Shown in pieces: positions 1 through 9,995 of a stretch of 32,641 nt of DNA. The position numbers and the translations under genes are program-made. The stretch spans positions 1-32,641 of IMG/VR virus record IMGVR_UViG_3300046821_000458; one strand, 5' to 3'. Position 1 is the stretch's first letter. Each line of letters starts with the position of its first letter. The DNA comes from a virus. Below the pieces are notes generated by a model. That model saw only the letters and a list, made by a program, of their open reading frames with translations, was not told the origin of the DNA and searched no databases.

Positions 1-747
1 CTACAACCCACCCATGACTATAAAGCTACCGCCAGAATACACAACATTAACCACCGCGCCGGACGGAATTGATGTTACGGCAACGTAACTACTACCAACC
101 AGTTTTTTGAGCGGTATCGCCGCCAAACCGCTAACCGCCAGTGTTACGGCGGCACTTGCGGCGGCGTGAAACCGCAGCGTGTAACGTAACCCATCGTAGT
201 AGCTCGTGACGGGTAGCTGCGGGGTGGCAGTAAAAGCAGGTGTTGTACCGGTCGTAACCATGTAAGACTGCGTATCCGCGTCGAACTTTGTCTGCACGCA
301 CGGCAACCATGCGCCCCATGTGCCAGCATTGCAGTCACGCCGCCACAACCTTGACTCGCCATTTGCACCGTCAGCAACAAAAGCGTGTAGAATCTGCGTC
401 AGATATGATGCAGTGTGAGCCTGAACAAAGCCCATATACCAGCCGGTAGCGGTTGGCGCATTGGCGGCGGCATTACCGCGCCAGGCACCGTTTGCAACGG
501 CACTATTCCAATCAGTAATGGTTGTTGTCGCCGCGACCTGAAAAGCTGAAGAATCCAGCCCGTCTAGCAAATCAGCATCCAAACCGCTCCCAGAACCATC
601 GCCGCCCGAATACCAAAGAAAGTGCCAAGTAGAACCATCACTGAAAACGGGTACATTATTATATACCGCGAAACAGCGCGGGTAGCCTGAAGCGACCGGC
701 AACGTCGCTAGGTTAGGAAGCTGCCGTAAATCCTTATCGATCAGCAT
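1..747 (-). CDS. Tail fibre protein with pyocin-knob-like region
   Basis: Probable distal tail-fibre or receptor-binding protein of 248 residues. The segment around residues 55-70 (LDADLLDGLDSSAF) is a motif common in phage tail fibres. Residues about 78-150, with a GAWRG...GWYMGF...GTWGAW pattern, resemble the pyocin-knob repeats of fibre tips. The C-terminal third is rich in Ala, Val, Ser and Gly, consistent with a beta-structured trimeric tip. The ATG at 747 is preferred over the upstream TTG at 750 because AAGGAG lies six bases before it and overlaps the stop of the preceding fibre gene. It is the last gene of the leftward late operon inside the window; further fibre or chaperone genes may lie beyond position 1. 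The general role is secure, but the receptor is unknown. Confidence 0.75.
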   Translation of the reverse strand: MLIDKDLRQLPNLATLPVASGYPRCFAVYNNVPVFSDGSTWHFLWYSGGDGSGSGLDADLLDGLDSSAFQVAATTTITDWNSAVANGAWRGNAAANAPTATGWYMGFVQAHTASYLTQILHAFVADGANGESRLWRRDCNAGTWGAWLPCVQTKFDADTQSYMVTTGTTPAFTATPQLPVTSYYDGLRYTLRFHAAASAAVTLAVSGLAAIPLKKLVGSSYVAVTSIPSGAVVNVVYSGGSFIVMGGL

Positions 748-757
748 CAATCGCTCC

Positions 758-1885
758 TTATACTACGCCTTGGTAAATCACCCGCGCCGCCAACGTACCA
801 GCAGCAATACCCGCCCCAAAGCTAAAAGCCATCTGTCCAGTAGTTGGGTTATGGCTAAAGCCGCAGTTAACTTGATTGCCGCTCGCAATCTCATAAACAT
901 ACACGCCGATCGGCAATGCTTGGACCGGCAGTGATGAATTAAATGATGTAATAGTGCCCGCGCCGGAAACCCCAATATCAAAATACGTGGCCTGCTGGAT
1001 CTTGTTGTTAGCCGTGTCAAGCTCTAGCTTGCCGCCAGCGAAGCGCAATCCGCTGTTACTTGCCGCCAAATCAACTGCAATTGATGACCCGCTGACTGCG
1101 ACACCATTACCACCACTATAAGTAGTGCCAAGCTGTGCCTTGACAAACGTCAGTGCTGTTGTGCCCAGTGTAATCGTACCAGTGTTGGTTAGCCGCCAGG
1201 TTGAACCAGCATTTGCAGCAGTACCCTGCTCAACAATCCAAAATGACCCCGGCGTTATCTCACCAGTCGCATCTTCGCTACTGCGGCGCGACCAAGCACC
1301 TGCCGCCACCACATAAGTGCCATTTGCTGAAGCTGTTGTTTGCGCGGTAACTAGCACCTCATCACCAGCCACCAGTGCTACGCCATCAATTGTCTGAGTG
1401 CCAGACAGTGTGATATTTGCCGTGGACACAACCTTGACTGATGGCTTTGAATCAGTGTTATTGCGCACCGCCTCCAGATCGGACAAACGCACGGCATCAG
1501 AGCCAGCGGTTGGTTGCGCGACATTGATAATACGTTGATTGTTTGCATTTAGCGATGCCGCTGGTGCAGACATCTGGTCTAGCCGCGAAGCGCGAACCTG
1601 TGCGTCGAAGTTGCTAATGGTTGCTGCTGTTTGCGTGCCAGTATGATTTGCCCGCGCCAGCGGGTTGGTCGCCAAATTTGAAATGGGAATATCTGTCCGC
1701 TGGCGGGCATCTGTCGAGTAGTACTCAAGCCCGTTCCATACCTTCAATGAATACTCGGTTGTGTTGAAGTGCACACAGCCGTGGCTTGATACACCTGCCG
1801 ACGGGTCGACTGCGAGGTTTTCAAATCGCAACTGGAGCAGTTGCTGGCGCGTCAGGTTAACATTGTCTACAAAAACAATTGTCAT
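758..1885 (-). CDS. Tail fibre / tail appendage protein
   Basis: A 375-residue probable side or tip fibre protein. Near residues 75-95 it carries ARANHTGTQTAATI, a tail-fibre motif that often precedes the shaft. The middle (about 150-250) contains the pattern VALVAGDEVLVT...ANGTYVVAAGAW, found in many phage fibre proteins. The rest is low in charge and rich in Gly, Ala, Ser and Thr. The start codon overlaps the stop of the J-like gene (ATGA), so translation is likely coupled. The next gene's ribosome-binding site overlaps its TAA stop. The position after the J-like tip protein fits a fibre attached to the tail tip. Which fibre binds the receptor cannot be told. Confidence 0.7.
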   Translation of the reverse strand: MTIVFVDNVNLTRQQLLQLRFENLAVDPSAGVSSHGCVHFNTTEYSLKVWNGLEYYSTDARQRTDIPISNLATNPLARANHTGTQTAATISNFDAQVRASRLDQMSAPAASLNANNQRIINVAQPTAGSDAVRLSDLEAVRNNTDSKPSVKVVSTANITLSGTQTIDGVALVAGDEVLVTAQTTASANGTYVVAAGAWSRRSSEDATGEITPGSFWIVEQGTAANAGSTWRLTNTGTITLGTTALTFVKAQLGTTYSGGNGVAVSGSSIAVDLAASNSGLRFAGGKLELDTANNKIQQATYFDIGVSGAGTITSFNSSLPVQALPIGVYVYEIASGNQVNCGFSHNPTTGQMAFSFGAGIAAGTLAARVIYQGVV

Positions 1886-4566
1886 CTTAAGTATGCCTTG
1901 CCCGCAAATGGGGCTGTAAAAGTAATGGTTAACGTATTGGCATCGAGGTACTCGATGCCACCAATGATTGTACTACCGGCTGTGTCAATAACCGTGACAG
2001 CCGGATATGCATTGCGATTGTGATTGATTTGCCACGCCACTGATGGCGAGCCGAATATGTATTCACCGCAAATAGCAGTGGAAGATGCCGCCGATGGCGC
2101 GAATGGCGATGTAACACCTGTAGATGGTGCGCAAGCGATGCAATTAGACTGTAGCACCGCAGGCATTGAGCTTGCCGAATCATCATACATTGCATCACTA
2201 TCAATCACGCACGAAAGCCGAGCGTGATACATATCCTGAGCCGTCGCCGAAATAACCAATGCGTCGCGCACTATTTCGCCGCTATTGCTACCAAAGATAA
2301 CCCGCGTTGGCACTGGATTACCAATACCGCGCAAAGAGATGGCTGGCACTGAACTCAACACCAATACGTTATCAGCAGAGCCGCGAGAGGCGGGATATAA
2401 CGAGCTAAATGCGCCAGTACTCGTTGAAAATCCAACGTAGTGTTGCAACGGCATCTCCCAGCGCATCGCAGTCGTTAAACTGATAGTCACTTGTCCACCA
2501 GTTAGCGAAACACTTTCAATATCAGCTTGCTGTCCCCACCTAACACGGGTTAGCGCAACAGCAACGCGATCCCCCGGATTAACACTAAATCCTTCCATTT
2601 CATGCAAGGTCTCAATGAACACTCGGCGATATGCATTATTCTTTGCCTTGTACATCGCCAATCGGGATGCGTGCAACACAGATGTCACACCCTCCAGGCG
2701 AATATTGGCGGGCTTCGACGGGTTGGTGTACGGACTAATGACAGGGGTTGTTGCCCAGGTATTTGTTTTGTTATCCCAGTACTCAGCGACGATACTGTCC
2801 GTAGTATCGTCCGTGGCAGTTATGTACTTAATCGACAAGCTGCCAGCAACTGTGTTGCCGTCGTGTATGGCTAGCGTATAGCTGCTTTTTAATTCGTCGC
2901 GGTTGAATCGTATCTTGCCCGCGCGCTGATACCATACTGCTTTCGTCACCTCCAAGCATGTTGACAACGCACTGCCGAGCGGCATCGTTTGCTCATGTAT
3001 GTAATCAAACCACTCCGCATCGTAACTGGCTCTTGCAGCGCAACCAGCCATTTGCTGCAAGTTAATCTGGTCATCACGCAACTTGCCGCCATATCCAGCC
3101 TTCAACATGTCGAGTGCAGCCCACAAAGGGTTGCGATTTTCGCGATACTCCCAGAGATTCGTCCACACATAATCCCAGCCAGTCACAAGACTACTAATTT
3201 TGCGGTTTGCCGTACCATACAACTTATCCGTTGCCTGCATTTGCACATACAGCATTGTCAAGCCACTAGTCTTGGTGGTTTTATTGCCGATGAACGCCTT
3301 TAGCGCAACCCATTTGATCTGATGCCCGCCGCGCACACTCATATCTTTGGCATCAGTGCGGCGCATACGCACCTCGTGCCGACCCGACTGCTTAGTCATG
3401 AATGCATACGTATAACGCTGAAGCTTATTTGTTGCCTCGGTTAACGTTAAATGCCCATTAACAATGTACGGCTCATCCCAACCAGTTAGCGCGTTACCAT
3501 CATCATCAACGGTGCGGAACTGTATTTCGATATTGACGCTGCGCGCCGCGAATGATGAGTCATCATTCGTATAAAACAGCAATGCCTCCAGGTCAATTTC
3601 ATACGTATTTGCCGTCACACCCGCCTTTTGCACAATGAAGCCACCAACCCAGCCATCAACCGGATAGCCATCTTCGTTACTAGCCAATAGTTCCTGACCC
3701 GAAACCTCGCCGCTATAAACGACATTGTACGGCGATGTGATTGGACCGGGTGCGGGGCGACCAGCCAGCCCTTGCGGGTATGGCGACCTGACCATATTCC
3801 CACTATTGTATTGCAATAGCACTTCATCGCCAGTTGGAGCGTGATAAACATAGCAATAACGCACAGCTTCGGCAAAGCCATCAACATTAGATTCGCCTAT
3901 CATGGTTTTGTGAATCGTGTGTTTGCCGTGACCAATAATCAGAGCCATATTGAGAATCTGCTCATCATTATCGGAATCATAAAACGAGTAAACGCTTGCA
4001 ATATCGCCATAAACCTTGCACCTGCCGTAGACTTTGCGGTACGGGCTACCAATGCGCACAGCATTGCCTTGAGCCTGAATATTGTACGTCGGCGATGCCT
4101 GCTTAATATCGACAGCCTGCTGAGCAGAAGACTTTGGCATTGGGGCGATAGATTGAATCAGTTTTGAGCCGCCAATCATCACTGCACCCATGATGAACTG
4201 CCCCGCCATTGTCAACCCGCCACCCGCAGCAACGGTTGCAACCCCTAGTGCGCCACCAATCGCCCCAACCGCATATGGCGCAACGACCAATAGCGCGATG
4301 GATAACACTGTTGCCAGTGGGTTTTTGCTATCACCGCCACCGCCTTGAAGCTGCGGAACAAACAGCACCGCATCATCATCACTCAGTGGCAAGCCCCAGT
4401 CTTTGCGCAAGACGGGACGCGTTTCGCCGCCACGCACCAACACCGCTATCGTCGGCAGTGGAAATTCGCCCGTCACAAACGCCGCCTTGCCAACAGCAAT
4501 GCTTGAGGCTACCGCGCACCGAGCATCACTACCGTCAATTGACAATAAATAGCTAAATCTTGCCAT
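1882..4566 (-). CDS. Tail tip attachment protein, lambda gpJ-like
   Basis: An 894-residue tail-tip (central fibre / host specificity) protein. Evidence is its size, its position after the NlpC/P60 gene as in lambda K-I-J, and sequence patterns near residues 165-240 (NAVRIGSPYRKVYGR, then IIGHGKHTIHK) typical of J-type hub proteins. Residues about 84-135 form a hydrophobic Gly/Ala-rich stretch, also seen in J-type proteins. The C-terminal ~65 residues look like a separate small beta domain. It overlaps the upstream peptidase gene by 14 bases and the downstream fibre gene by four, so it sits in a coupled tail-tip cassette. No lambda I-like gene is recognised between peptidase and J. Confidence 0.85.
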   Translation of the reverse strand: MARFSYLLSIDGSDARCAVASSIAVGKAAFVTGEFPLPTIAVLVRGGETRPVLRKDWGLPLSDDDAVLFVPQLQGGGGDSKNPLATVLSIALLVVAPYAVGAIGGALGVATVAAGGGLTMAGQFIMGAVMIGGSKLIQSIAPMPKSSAQQAVDIKQASPTYNIQAQGNAVRIGSPYRKVYGRCKVYGDIASVYSFYDSDNDEQILNMALIIGHGKHTIHKTMIGESNVDGFAEAVRYCYVYHAPTGDEVLLQYNSGNMVRSPYPQGLAGRPAPGPITSPYNVVYSGEVSGQELLASNEDGYPVDGWVGGFIVQKAGVTANTYEIDLEALLFYTNDDSSFAARSVNIEIQFRTVDDDGNALTGWDEPYIVNGHLTLTEATNKLQRYTYAFMTKQSGRHEVRMRRTDAKDMSVRGGHQIKWVALKAFIGNKTTKTSGLTMLYVQMQATDKLYGTANRKISSLVTGWDYVWTNLWEYRENRNPLWAALDMLKAGYGGKLRDDQINLQQMAGCAARASYDAEWFDYIHEQTMPLGSALSTCLEVTKAVWYQRAGKIRFNRDELKSSYTLAIHDGNTVAGSLSIKYITATDDTTDSIVAEYWDNKTNTWATTPVISPYTNPSKPANIRLEGVTSVLHASRLAMYKAKNNAYRRVFIETLHEMEGFSVNPGDRVAVALTRVRWGQQADIESVSLTGGQVTISLTTAMRWEMPLQHYVGFSTSTGAFSSLYPASRGSADNVLVLSSVPAISLRGIGNPVPTRVIFGSNSGEIVRDALVISATAQDMYHARLSCVIDSDAMYDDSASSMPAVLQSNCIACAPSTGVTSPFAPSAASSTAICGEYIFGSPSVAWQINHNRNAYPAVTVIDTAGSTIIGGIEYLDANTLTITFTAPFAGKAYLR

Positions 4567-4969
4567 AATGCCGCCACACCTTTAGTACGCGATAACCTTG
4601 CAACCGGAGGGTTTCCTCGTCTGCCACCATAGGAGAGAACCCCTGCGACGCATGAAGCCAGTGACCATCCGCCCCACCCAGACAAATCGCGTAATGCTGC
4701 GGTCGAGTTGCCAGTGTTAGCTGTGCCACATCGCCAAACCATTTCTCACCCGCCACCAAATGCCAGTTTTTCAGCTCTGGCGCATGTTCAGAATTGCGCA
4801 TAATCTCGCGCACATCGGACGCTGAAATCTGAAACTCAGGCAGAACCTCGGCAAATTCACGGTGGTAGAACTCACGAACCAACCCCCAGCAATTTACGCC
4901 AGAACTGTTATCAGCACTCCAGCGCAATAGCAGGTAGTGACGCAAATCAAACACAGGGACAGGTATCAT
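4553..4969 (-). CDS. NlpC/P60 family tail peptidase (gpK-like)
   Basis: A 138-residue NlpC/P60-type cysteine peptidase of the tail tip, expected to cut cell-wall peptides during genome entry or act in tip assembly. The visible catalytic residues are Cys27 in NCWGLVREFY, His92 in QHYAICLG and a third polar residue, probably His106 in HWLHASQG. It lacks the N-terminal JAB/MPN domain of lambda gpK and is close to a bare NlpC domain in length. It overlaps the preceding gene by 23 bases and gpJ by 14. The order DUF1833-like, NlpC/P60, J matches known siphovirus tail-tip cassettes. Confidence 0.85.
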   Translation of the reverse strand: MIPVPVFDLRHYLLLRWSADNSSGVNCWGLVREFYHREFAEVLPEFQISASDVREIMRNSEHAPELKNWHLVAGEKWFGDVAQLTLATRPQHYAICLGGADGHWLHASQGFSPMVADEETLRLQGYRVLKVWRHYGKI

Positions 4970-5459
4970 TGGTCATCATCTCGGTCAGATAGTTCTTTTG
5001 CATAATATCGGGAACGGTTAGCACGGCCTCCACGGTTCTGTCGGTGGCGACCGGCGCGGTTACTGTCATATCACACGGAGATACTTGCAAAGGCACTGCC
5101 AAGTTATCATCGCGATATGAGCGCACAACAGCATAAACCGGGGTGCGACTCAGGGCAGCCAGCTCAAGCGGGGCGGTTAATTCACCCGTAACGTTATCAA
5201 TGCGGATTCGCACTGATGGTGTAGCAGCAATCTCAATTCCGCCCTCGACGATTTCAAGCGGCAGTCCGATGCACAGTACATCTTGCCCAGCATGACGCGA
5301 CGCGGTGGATTCGATCCGCACCGTCACATCCGCCCAATTTGCGACACAAAATACCGATGAATCCCAATCCGCGTGCCACAACTCCAGCACGTACAGCACC
5401 ACGCCGCCAGCGCACGCGGCGTGCGCCTCCAACGCTGCTTGCGTCCAGACATCACTCAT
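4947..5459 (-). CDS. Tail-tip protein, DUF1833-like (gpL position)
   Basis: A 170-residue protein at the place where lambda has gpL, between the gpM-position gene and the NlpC/P60 peptidase. The N-terminal half, with YVLELWHADWDSSVFCVANW, recalls the DUF1833 family of phage tail-tip proteins. The remainder alternates beta-type segments. A CPC motif lies at the extreme C-terminus; whether it binds metal, as the iron-sulfur cluster of gpL does, cannot be judged from two cysteines. The ATG overlaps the preceding stop by four bases and has a GGGGG-type ribosome-binding site. Family assignment is from memory of the pattern, not from a search. Confidence 0.6.
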   Translation of the reverse strand: MSDVWTQAALEAHAACAGGVVLYVLELWHADWDSSVFCVANWADVTVRIESTASRHAGQDVLCIGLPLEIVEGGIEIAATPSVRIRIDNVTGELTAPLELAALSRTPVYAVVRSYRDDNLAVPLQVSPCDMTVTAPVATDRTVEAVLTVPDIMQKNYLTEMMTNDTCPCV

Positions 5460-5857
5460 AATCGCCCCCTATAAACCACTTCTGCCAGCCCTGTCGACTC
5501 CAATGACATCAGTCGCGCCGACACCTTAACCATGTCTCCGCTAATCGCCTCGTGCTGTGGGTCGGGTAATATGCGCACTAATCGCGATTTACTAACACCA
5601 TCCAACCCCAGTACGGGTATTGACACTGGCTGCTCGCCACAGAGTGCGTCGAACTCATAGAACCCGAAAAACAGAGCGGCTTGTGCTCTACTCATGGTTG
5701 TTTCAACCGATAGCACACTACTGATCACGGTGCGCGTGCGGCGAATCCGCACCGCCCCAGATTCCATTTCTGATTGTATCGCCCCCGACTTCGGCTGAAT
5801 GGTTTGCGGCGTAGTGTGCCAACACGGCAGCGATGAAGGATAGATGGGGGCAGTCAT
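5456..5857 (-). CDS. Minor tail protein (gpM position)
   Basis: A 133-residue protein immediately after the tape measure gene, the position of lambda gpM. It is soluble and beta-rich with no signal or membrane segment. The stretch SGAIQSEMESGAVRIRRTRT resembles the start of minor tail proteins in B3/D3112-like phages. Its ATG overlaps the tape-measure stop (ATGA), with AAGGTGG upstream, and its own stop overlaps the next gene by four bases. The function, a baseplate or distal-tail component, is inferred from position only. Confidence 0.55.
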   Translation of the reverse strand: MTAPIYPSSLPCWHTTPQTIQPKSGAIQSEMESGAVRIRRTRTVISSVLSVETTMSRAQAALFFGFYEFDALCGEQPVSIPVLGLDGVSKSRLVRILPDPQHEAISGDMVKVSARLMSLESTGLAEVVYRGRL

Positions 5858-8800
5858 GCGTAGTTACCACCTTGTGTTGTGCGCAATGCATTGTAAACAG
5901 CACCGCGCCGATTGCTTATTTCGCCAGCGATGTCAGATTTCACCGCTGATTTCACCTGCTCCAACCAAACGCGCATGACCGCATTGCCATCGCCGTCCGT
6001 AGCTTGCTCTTGCTTTGATACTGCAACATTCGACCCTGTATTATTGATAATCTCAATGCGTGGGGCGACCGATACAGAAACACCAACTGAATTGCCGTTA
6101 GCTGTGGGAACTTGCGCCGATGTTGGCGCATATTGGAAAGTACCACCATTAGCATAGGCATTGATGCCGCCGAGCTGGCGTGCATCCACTGCCAATTGAC
6201 CGCTTGCTACACGCGTTACCGGCAGATCAATAATGCCAGTGGGGGTTTGTGCCAAAATGCCGCCGCGCGGCATGGGCATAACCGCTTCGGGATAGCCAGC
6301 TTCAGCAGCGACCGCCAACTGACGGTCTGGCGTGTGAAAGAAGGTCGGACTAGACAGTACTTGGTTATGAAACGTATCGCCAGCCGCGTAAGCACGAATA
6401 CCAGATGAATCAAAATGCCCACCATCGCGAAACCCAAAAAGCGATAGCAGCCCACCACTAGCGCCGGATAACCCACCCCCGATGGAATTGAAAATACCGG
6501 AGAATTGCTGACTCGTCGTGATTGACTCAATCAACTTATCCAGCACCTTATCCAGCAGCGGGATGCCGGTATCAGCCATGTTCTGGAACGCGGATGTCGC
6601 ATCTGAACGTATTATATTGGCGTAGCCTTGCGCCGCTTCCTTATTGGCTTTCAAGTGCTCCAATTCGCGCTCTTGCTGCAACTGCAATTGCGCTAGTGCG
6701 GGCGTTAGACCATCTTGAACAGTCAATTGCCACAAGCGATATCGATCAGTCGTCAGCACAACCTCTTGTCGTGCAACGAACGTATCGTGCTGCAACTGTT
6801 CAAATACATTACCAATCTTTATATTTGTCAGTATGTCGACTTGGGGCTGATCCAGCACCTGGTCTTGCAGACCGGAGCGGTATTGCTGCACCGGATTTGC
6901 GCCAATACCTGCCCGCTCTTTTTGTAATGCCGCTTGCTGCTCTGCGAAATTCGCGGCAGCCTCCTCTTGAAGAATATTCGCCGCTCTCGCACTACCCAAA
7001 TCCATTGCTGCGACTTCGGCAGCGCGGTAAGCGTAGGCAGTTTGAGTAACAGCAGCGGCGTGATCCTTTGCGGACTGGATTAACTTGTCGGACTCAAGTT
7101 GAAGTTTACCCTCAAGTAAATCACCAATCTGCTGTGTCGTGACACGGGTCTTATCGAACTCGCCACCATACGCAATGACTGCCTGCTTTGTCGCCACGGT
7201 CTTTACATTAATCTGGTCTAGAGCAGGTATGGATTTTGCGTGTGAATCTGCGACACTGACCGATGCCACTGCCGTGCCTTTAGTTGCCGCCTCAATCTGT
7301 GCAGCAATCGCAGCGCGTTCACGCATTTCGCCGAGCTTATTGGCGGGGCGTTCGTAGTATTGCGATACCGCCGCAGCCTTAGCTTGTACGGTATCAGCCG
7401 CATCCAACTGCCTACCCGCACCTCGCTCGTTACCGCGCCGTAGTTCGTAAACAACAAACCTAAGCTGCTCCTCCAATGAGGATGACTTAATGTCTTTGCC
7501 AAATACATCAGCAAAAACAGCCTGTCTGTCACCATGCCACTGCGCAACCCCGTAGGCCTTCCCGCTGTCACCAATCGCGCCTGCCCGAAACTCACTCTCT
7601 TTTTTAAGGTTAGCGGCAATTGCTATGGCGTTTTGGTAGCTCTCGCCGAGCTTTTGCAGGATGCCAACAACCTGTTGTGCATTGCCAGCTTCCGCACCAC
7701 CCAATGGCTTGGCCGAAATACTGCTAGATGGAACATTAATCTTGGATGCGGCAGTTGCAACGTTAGTAGCGGATTGACTGGCGGCATCCATAGCCGCTTG
7801 CAGGTCTCGCGCCGCCTTCACTGCTTTTTCGGTTTCCGGGGAAATCTGCTTGATGCCATCCAATGCGCTTGGCGACACGCCCGCCTTATCCAATTCCATG
7901 AGGTATTGCGCCGCGATGGACTTGGTTTGCGCAGCTTGGTCATCCATCAGTTTTTGGCGTGCTTCGAGATAGCTATTGGTTTGCTTTCCGGCGGCATTCA
8001 GTTCGGCTTCGGATTTACTCAAACCTTTTAGGCGGTCGTCAAAGTAACCTGCCGCCAACTCACCCTGCTCAATCGCAATGCGCTGGCGCATCAAGCCTTC
8101 AATAACGCCTTGCAATGCCTGGGTGTGAACCTTCGATGCTTCGACCGCTTTAGTCTCTGCCTCGGTTGTCTGCGTCAATGCCTTGGTGACGGCTTCTTGG
8201 TTGAAGTACTGCTCTTTTGTCGCAGTAGCTTCATCAGCATAAACCTTACCGAGATTTGCCGATACAGTGGCTGATTCCACCTTCTGCTTTTTTAGCTCAG
8301 CTATCTTTTTAACTTGCTCGTCGATAGCCTTGCTGTGCGACTGCAAGACGGTGGTTCCGGCTTGGGCGTATGTGTATTCCCCGCCAATGTACTCACCATT
8401 TGAATCGTATTCGGACTGGATTGACTGGTTTTTGAATGATGATTGAGCGCGTTCTAACTCGGCTTTGAGTTGCGTTAGTTTGGCTTCAGCGTTTTTTAAT
8501 GCCTCGGTCGTGTTAGATTGCAACGACTTGGTTTCAGCCTCGATTTCCTTGCGCCGATCCGCACTAGCGGTGGCGTATTCGGCGCTTAACTTCTTTGCTT
8601 CGGCGGTGATTTCATTATTTTTGACCCACTCACCAGATGAAAGCCGGATTGCGTCTTTGCTTTTTTCTTGCTCATCCTGAAGCTGCTTCAGAAAATACAC
8701 CGAGCCAGCTATTGCAATGGCGAGCGCACCAAATGGACCACCGACAAACGCCAGTGCAGCACCAAGTCCACGCGCCGCACCCGCCGCAACACTACTGGCA

Positions 8801-9984
8801 GATGCCTGCGCACTCAATGCAACTGTTTGCGCGGATAATGCCGCAGTGGCTTCAGCCGCCGCAATTGTTGCCGCTTGTTGCGCTGGCAGCAGGGTAGTTT
8901 GCACCGCGCGCAACCTTGCCATTCCAGTCGCCGCCGCAACCGCCGCTTCAGCTTCGCGCAGCAACATCGCGGCGTGGATTGCGCGGGCATCTGCCGCAAC
9001 CGCCTCAGCTTGTGCCGTTTGCACTGCCGCCGCCATTTCCGCCGTCGCACGGGCGCGAGTGGAAGCTGTCGCCGCAAGGTTCGCGCCTGCATAACTTGCC
9101 AGCGCACCAACCCCACGACCCGCATACAATGTAAATACCGTGCCCGCCGCAACCTCCAGCACTTGCATGTTGTTTGCCAACACTTGCACGCCGGATAACA
9201 CACCACCACCAAAAGCATTAACCAGTTCAGCTCCCGCTACCGCCGCTTGATTTTTAACACCCGTCAGTGCAGACTGAATATCAGATAGATTTTTTGCGGC
9301 ATCGGAAAGAACCTTGTTTTGGTCATCCGTAATGTATGCGCCGGACGCTTTGGCAATGCGGTCAATCTCTTTGAGTTTCGCCGCATTGTTGTCGAGGTAT
9401 GGCAACAGCTTTGATGCGTCATCCGCCAAACCTTCAAGGAGGAATATTTTTTCGCCCTGAGTGATACCTTTGATGTTATTGAGGGCTTCGCCGACCTTGA
9501 GGATTTGGTTTGCGGGGTCAAGCGCGGCAATCTCTTTGATTTGGTCGGGCGAAAGACCTGCCCGATTAAAAAAATCAAGGGCTTCACCGCCGCCAGTCGT
9601 CGCGAACTCAGCGATTTTTTCGGCGAGATCCTTGAATTGGTCGGCGACCTCGACGCCAGCCTGCTTGCCAACCAATCCCCATAGCTGTAGGTTGCCGCGC
9701 GATACCAGCAGTGATTGATTGAGCTGATTGATCTCTGTGTTGTACTGGATTACGTCATTAGTTGCGGTCGCCCACACACCCGCAGTGAGCGCACCGGCAA
9801 CGCCAGCAATGACCTCTTTAACCGAGCCAAAAGACCGCCCCAACCCCTCATTAGCATCTTCAAGGTTACGATCAACCTCAACACCTGCCGCGCCAAAGCG
9901 ACGAATACCACCTTCCGCATCAGCAATGCTGGTGCGGAATTGTTGTGAATTGAGCTGGAGAAGAGCCTCAAGTCGCATTGTCAT
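5854..9984 (-). CDS. Tail tape measure protein with internal lysozyme domain
   Basis: At 1376 residues this is the longest gene in the window and sets tail length. It has long Ala/Glu/Lys/Gln-rich helical stretches (about 310-400, 450-620, 960-1100), Gly/Ala-rich hydrophobic segments near 270-300 and 400-430, and the C-terminal hallmark EAGYPEAVMPMPRGG of lambda-type tape measures. Residues about 770-895 form an embedded phage-tail-lysozyme-like domain: ANLKKESEF with a candidate catalytic Glu, GAIGDSGKAYGVAQWHGDRQ and QYYERPANK. That domain would open the cell wall as the tail tube penetrates. The ATG at 9984 follows AGGAGG at good spacing. The gene follows the frameshifted chaperone, as in lambda. 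Confidence 0.95.
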   Translation of the reverse strand: MTMRLEALLQLNSQQFRTSIADAEGGIRRFGAAGVEVDRNLEDANEGLGRSFGSVKEVIAGVAGALTAGVWATATNDVIQYNTEINQLNQSLLVSRGNLQLWGLVGKQAGVEVADQFKDLAEKIAEFATTGGGEALDFFNRAGLSPDQIKEIAALDPANQILKVGEALNNIKGITQGEKIFLLEGLADDASKLLPYLDNNAAKLKEIDRIAKASGAYITDDQNKVLSDAAKNLSDIQSALTGVKNQAAVAGAELVNAFGGGVLSGVQVLANNMQVLEVAAGTVFTLYAGRGVGALASYAGANLAATASTRARATAEMAAAVQTAQAEAVAADARAIHAAMLLREAEAAVAAATGMARLRAVQTTLLPAQQAATIAAAEATAALSAQTVALSAQASASSVAAGAARGLGAALAFVGGPFGALAIAIAGSVYFLKQLQDEQEKSKDAIRLSSGEWVKNNEITAEAKKLSAEYATASADRRKEIEAETKSLQSNTTEALKNAEAKLTQLKAELERAQSSFKNQSIQSEYDSNGEYIGGEYTYAQAGTTVLQSHSKAIDEQVKKIAELKKQKVESATVSANLGKVYADEATATKEQYFNQEAVTKALTQTTEAETKAVEASKVHTQALQGVIEGLMRQRIAIEQGELAAGYFDDRLKGLSKSEAELNAAGKQTNSYLEARQKLMDDQAAQTKSIAAQYLMELDKAGVSPSALDGIKQISPETEKAVKAARDLQAAMDAASQSATNVATAASKINVPSSSISAKPLGGAEAGNAQQVVGILQKLGESYQNAIAIAANLKKESEFRAGAIGDSGKAYGVAQWHGDRQAVFADVFGKDIKSSSLEEQLRFVVYELRRGNERGAGRQLDAADTVQAKAAAVSQYYERPANKLGEMRERAAIAAQIEAATKGTAVASVSVADSHAKSIPALDQINVKTVATKQAVIAYGGEFDKTRVTTQQIGDLLEGKLQLESDKLIQSAKDHAAAVTQTAYAYRAAEVAAMDLGSARAANILQEEAAANFAEQQAALQKERAGIGANPVQQYRSGLQDQVLDQPQVDILTNIKIGNVFEQLQHDTFVARQEVVLTTDRYRLWQLTVQDGLTPALAQLQLQQERELEHLKANKEAAQGYANIIRSDATSAFQNMADTGIPLLDKVLDKLIESITTSQQFSGIFNSIGGGLSGASGGLLSLFGFRDGGHFDSSGIRAYAAGDTFHNQVLSSPTFFHTPDRQLAVAAEAGYPEAVMPMPRGGILAQTPTGIIDLPVTRVASGQLAVDARQLGGINAYANGGTFQYAPTSAQVPTANGNSVGVSVSVAPRIEIINNTGSNVAVSKQEQATDGDGNAVMRVWLEQVKSAVKSDIAGEISNRRGAVYNALRTTQGGNYA

Positions 9985-9995
9985 TACTTCTCCTC

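Noticed and set aside
8717-9218. Long plus- and minus-strand ORFs inside the tape measure gene
   Set aside because: They arise from the Ala-rich, GC-biased codons of the tape measure; their Ala-, Arg- or Cys-rich compositions and lack of ribosome-binding sites mark them as shadows.
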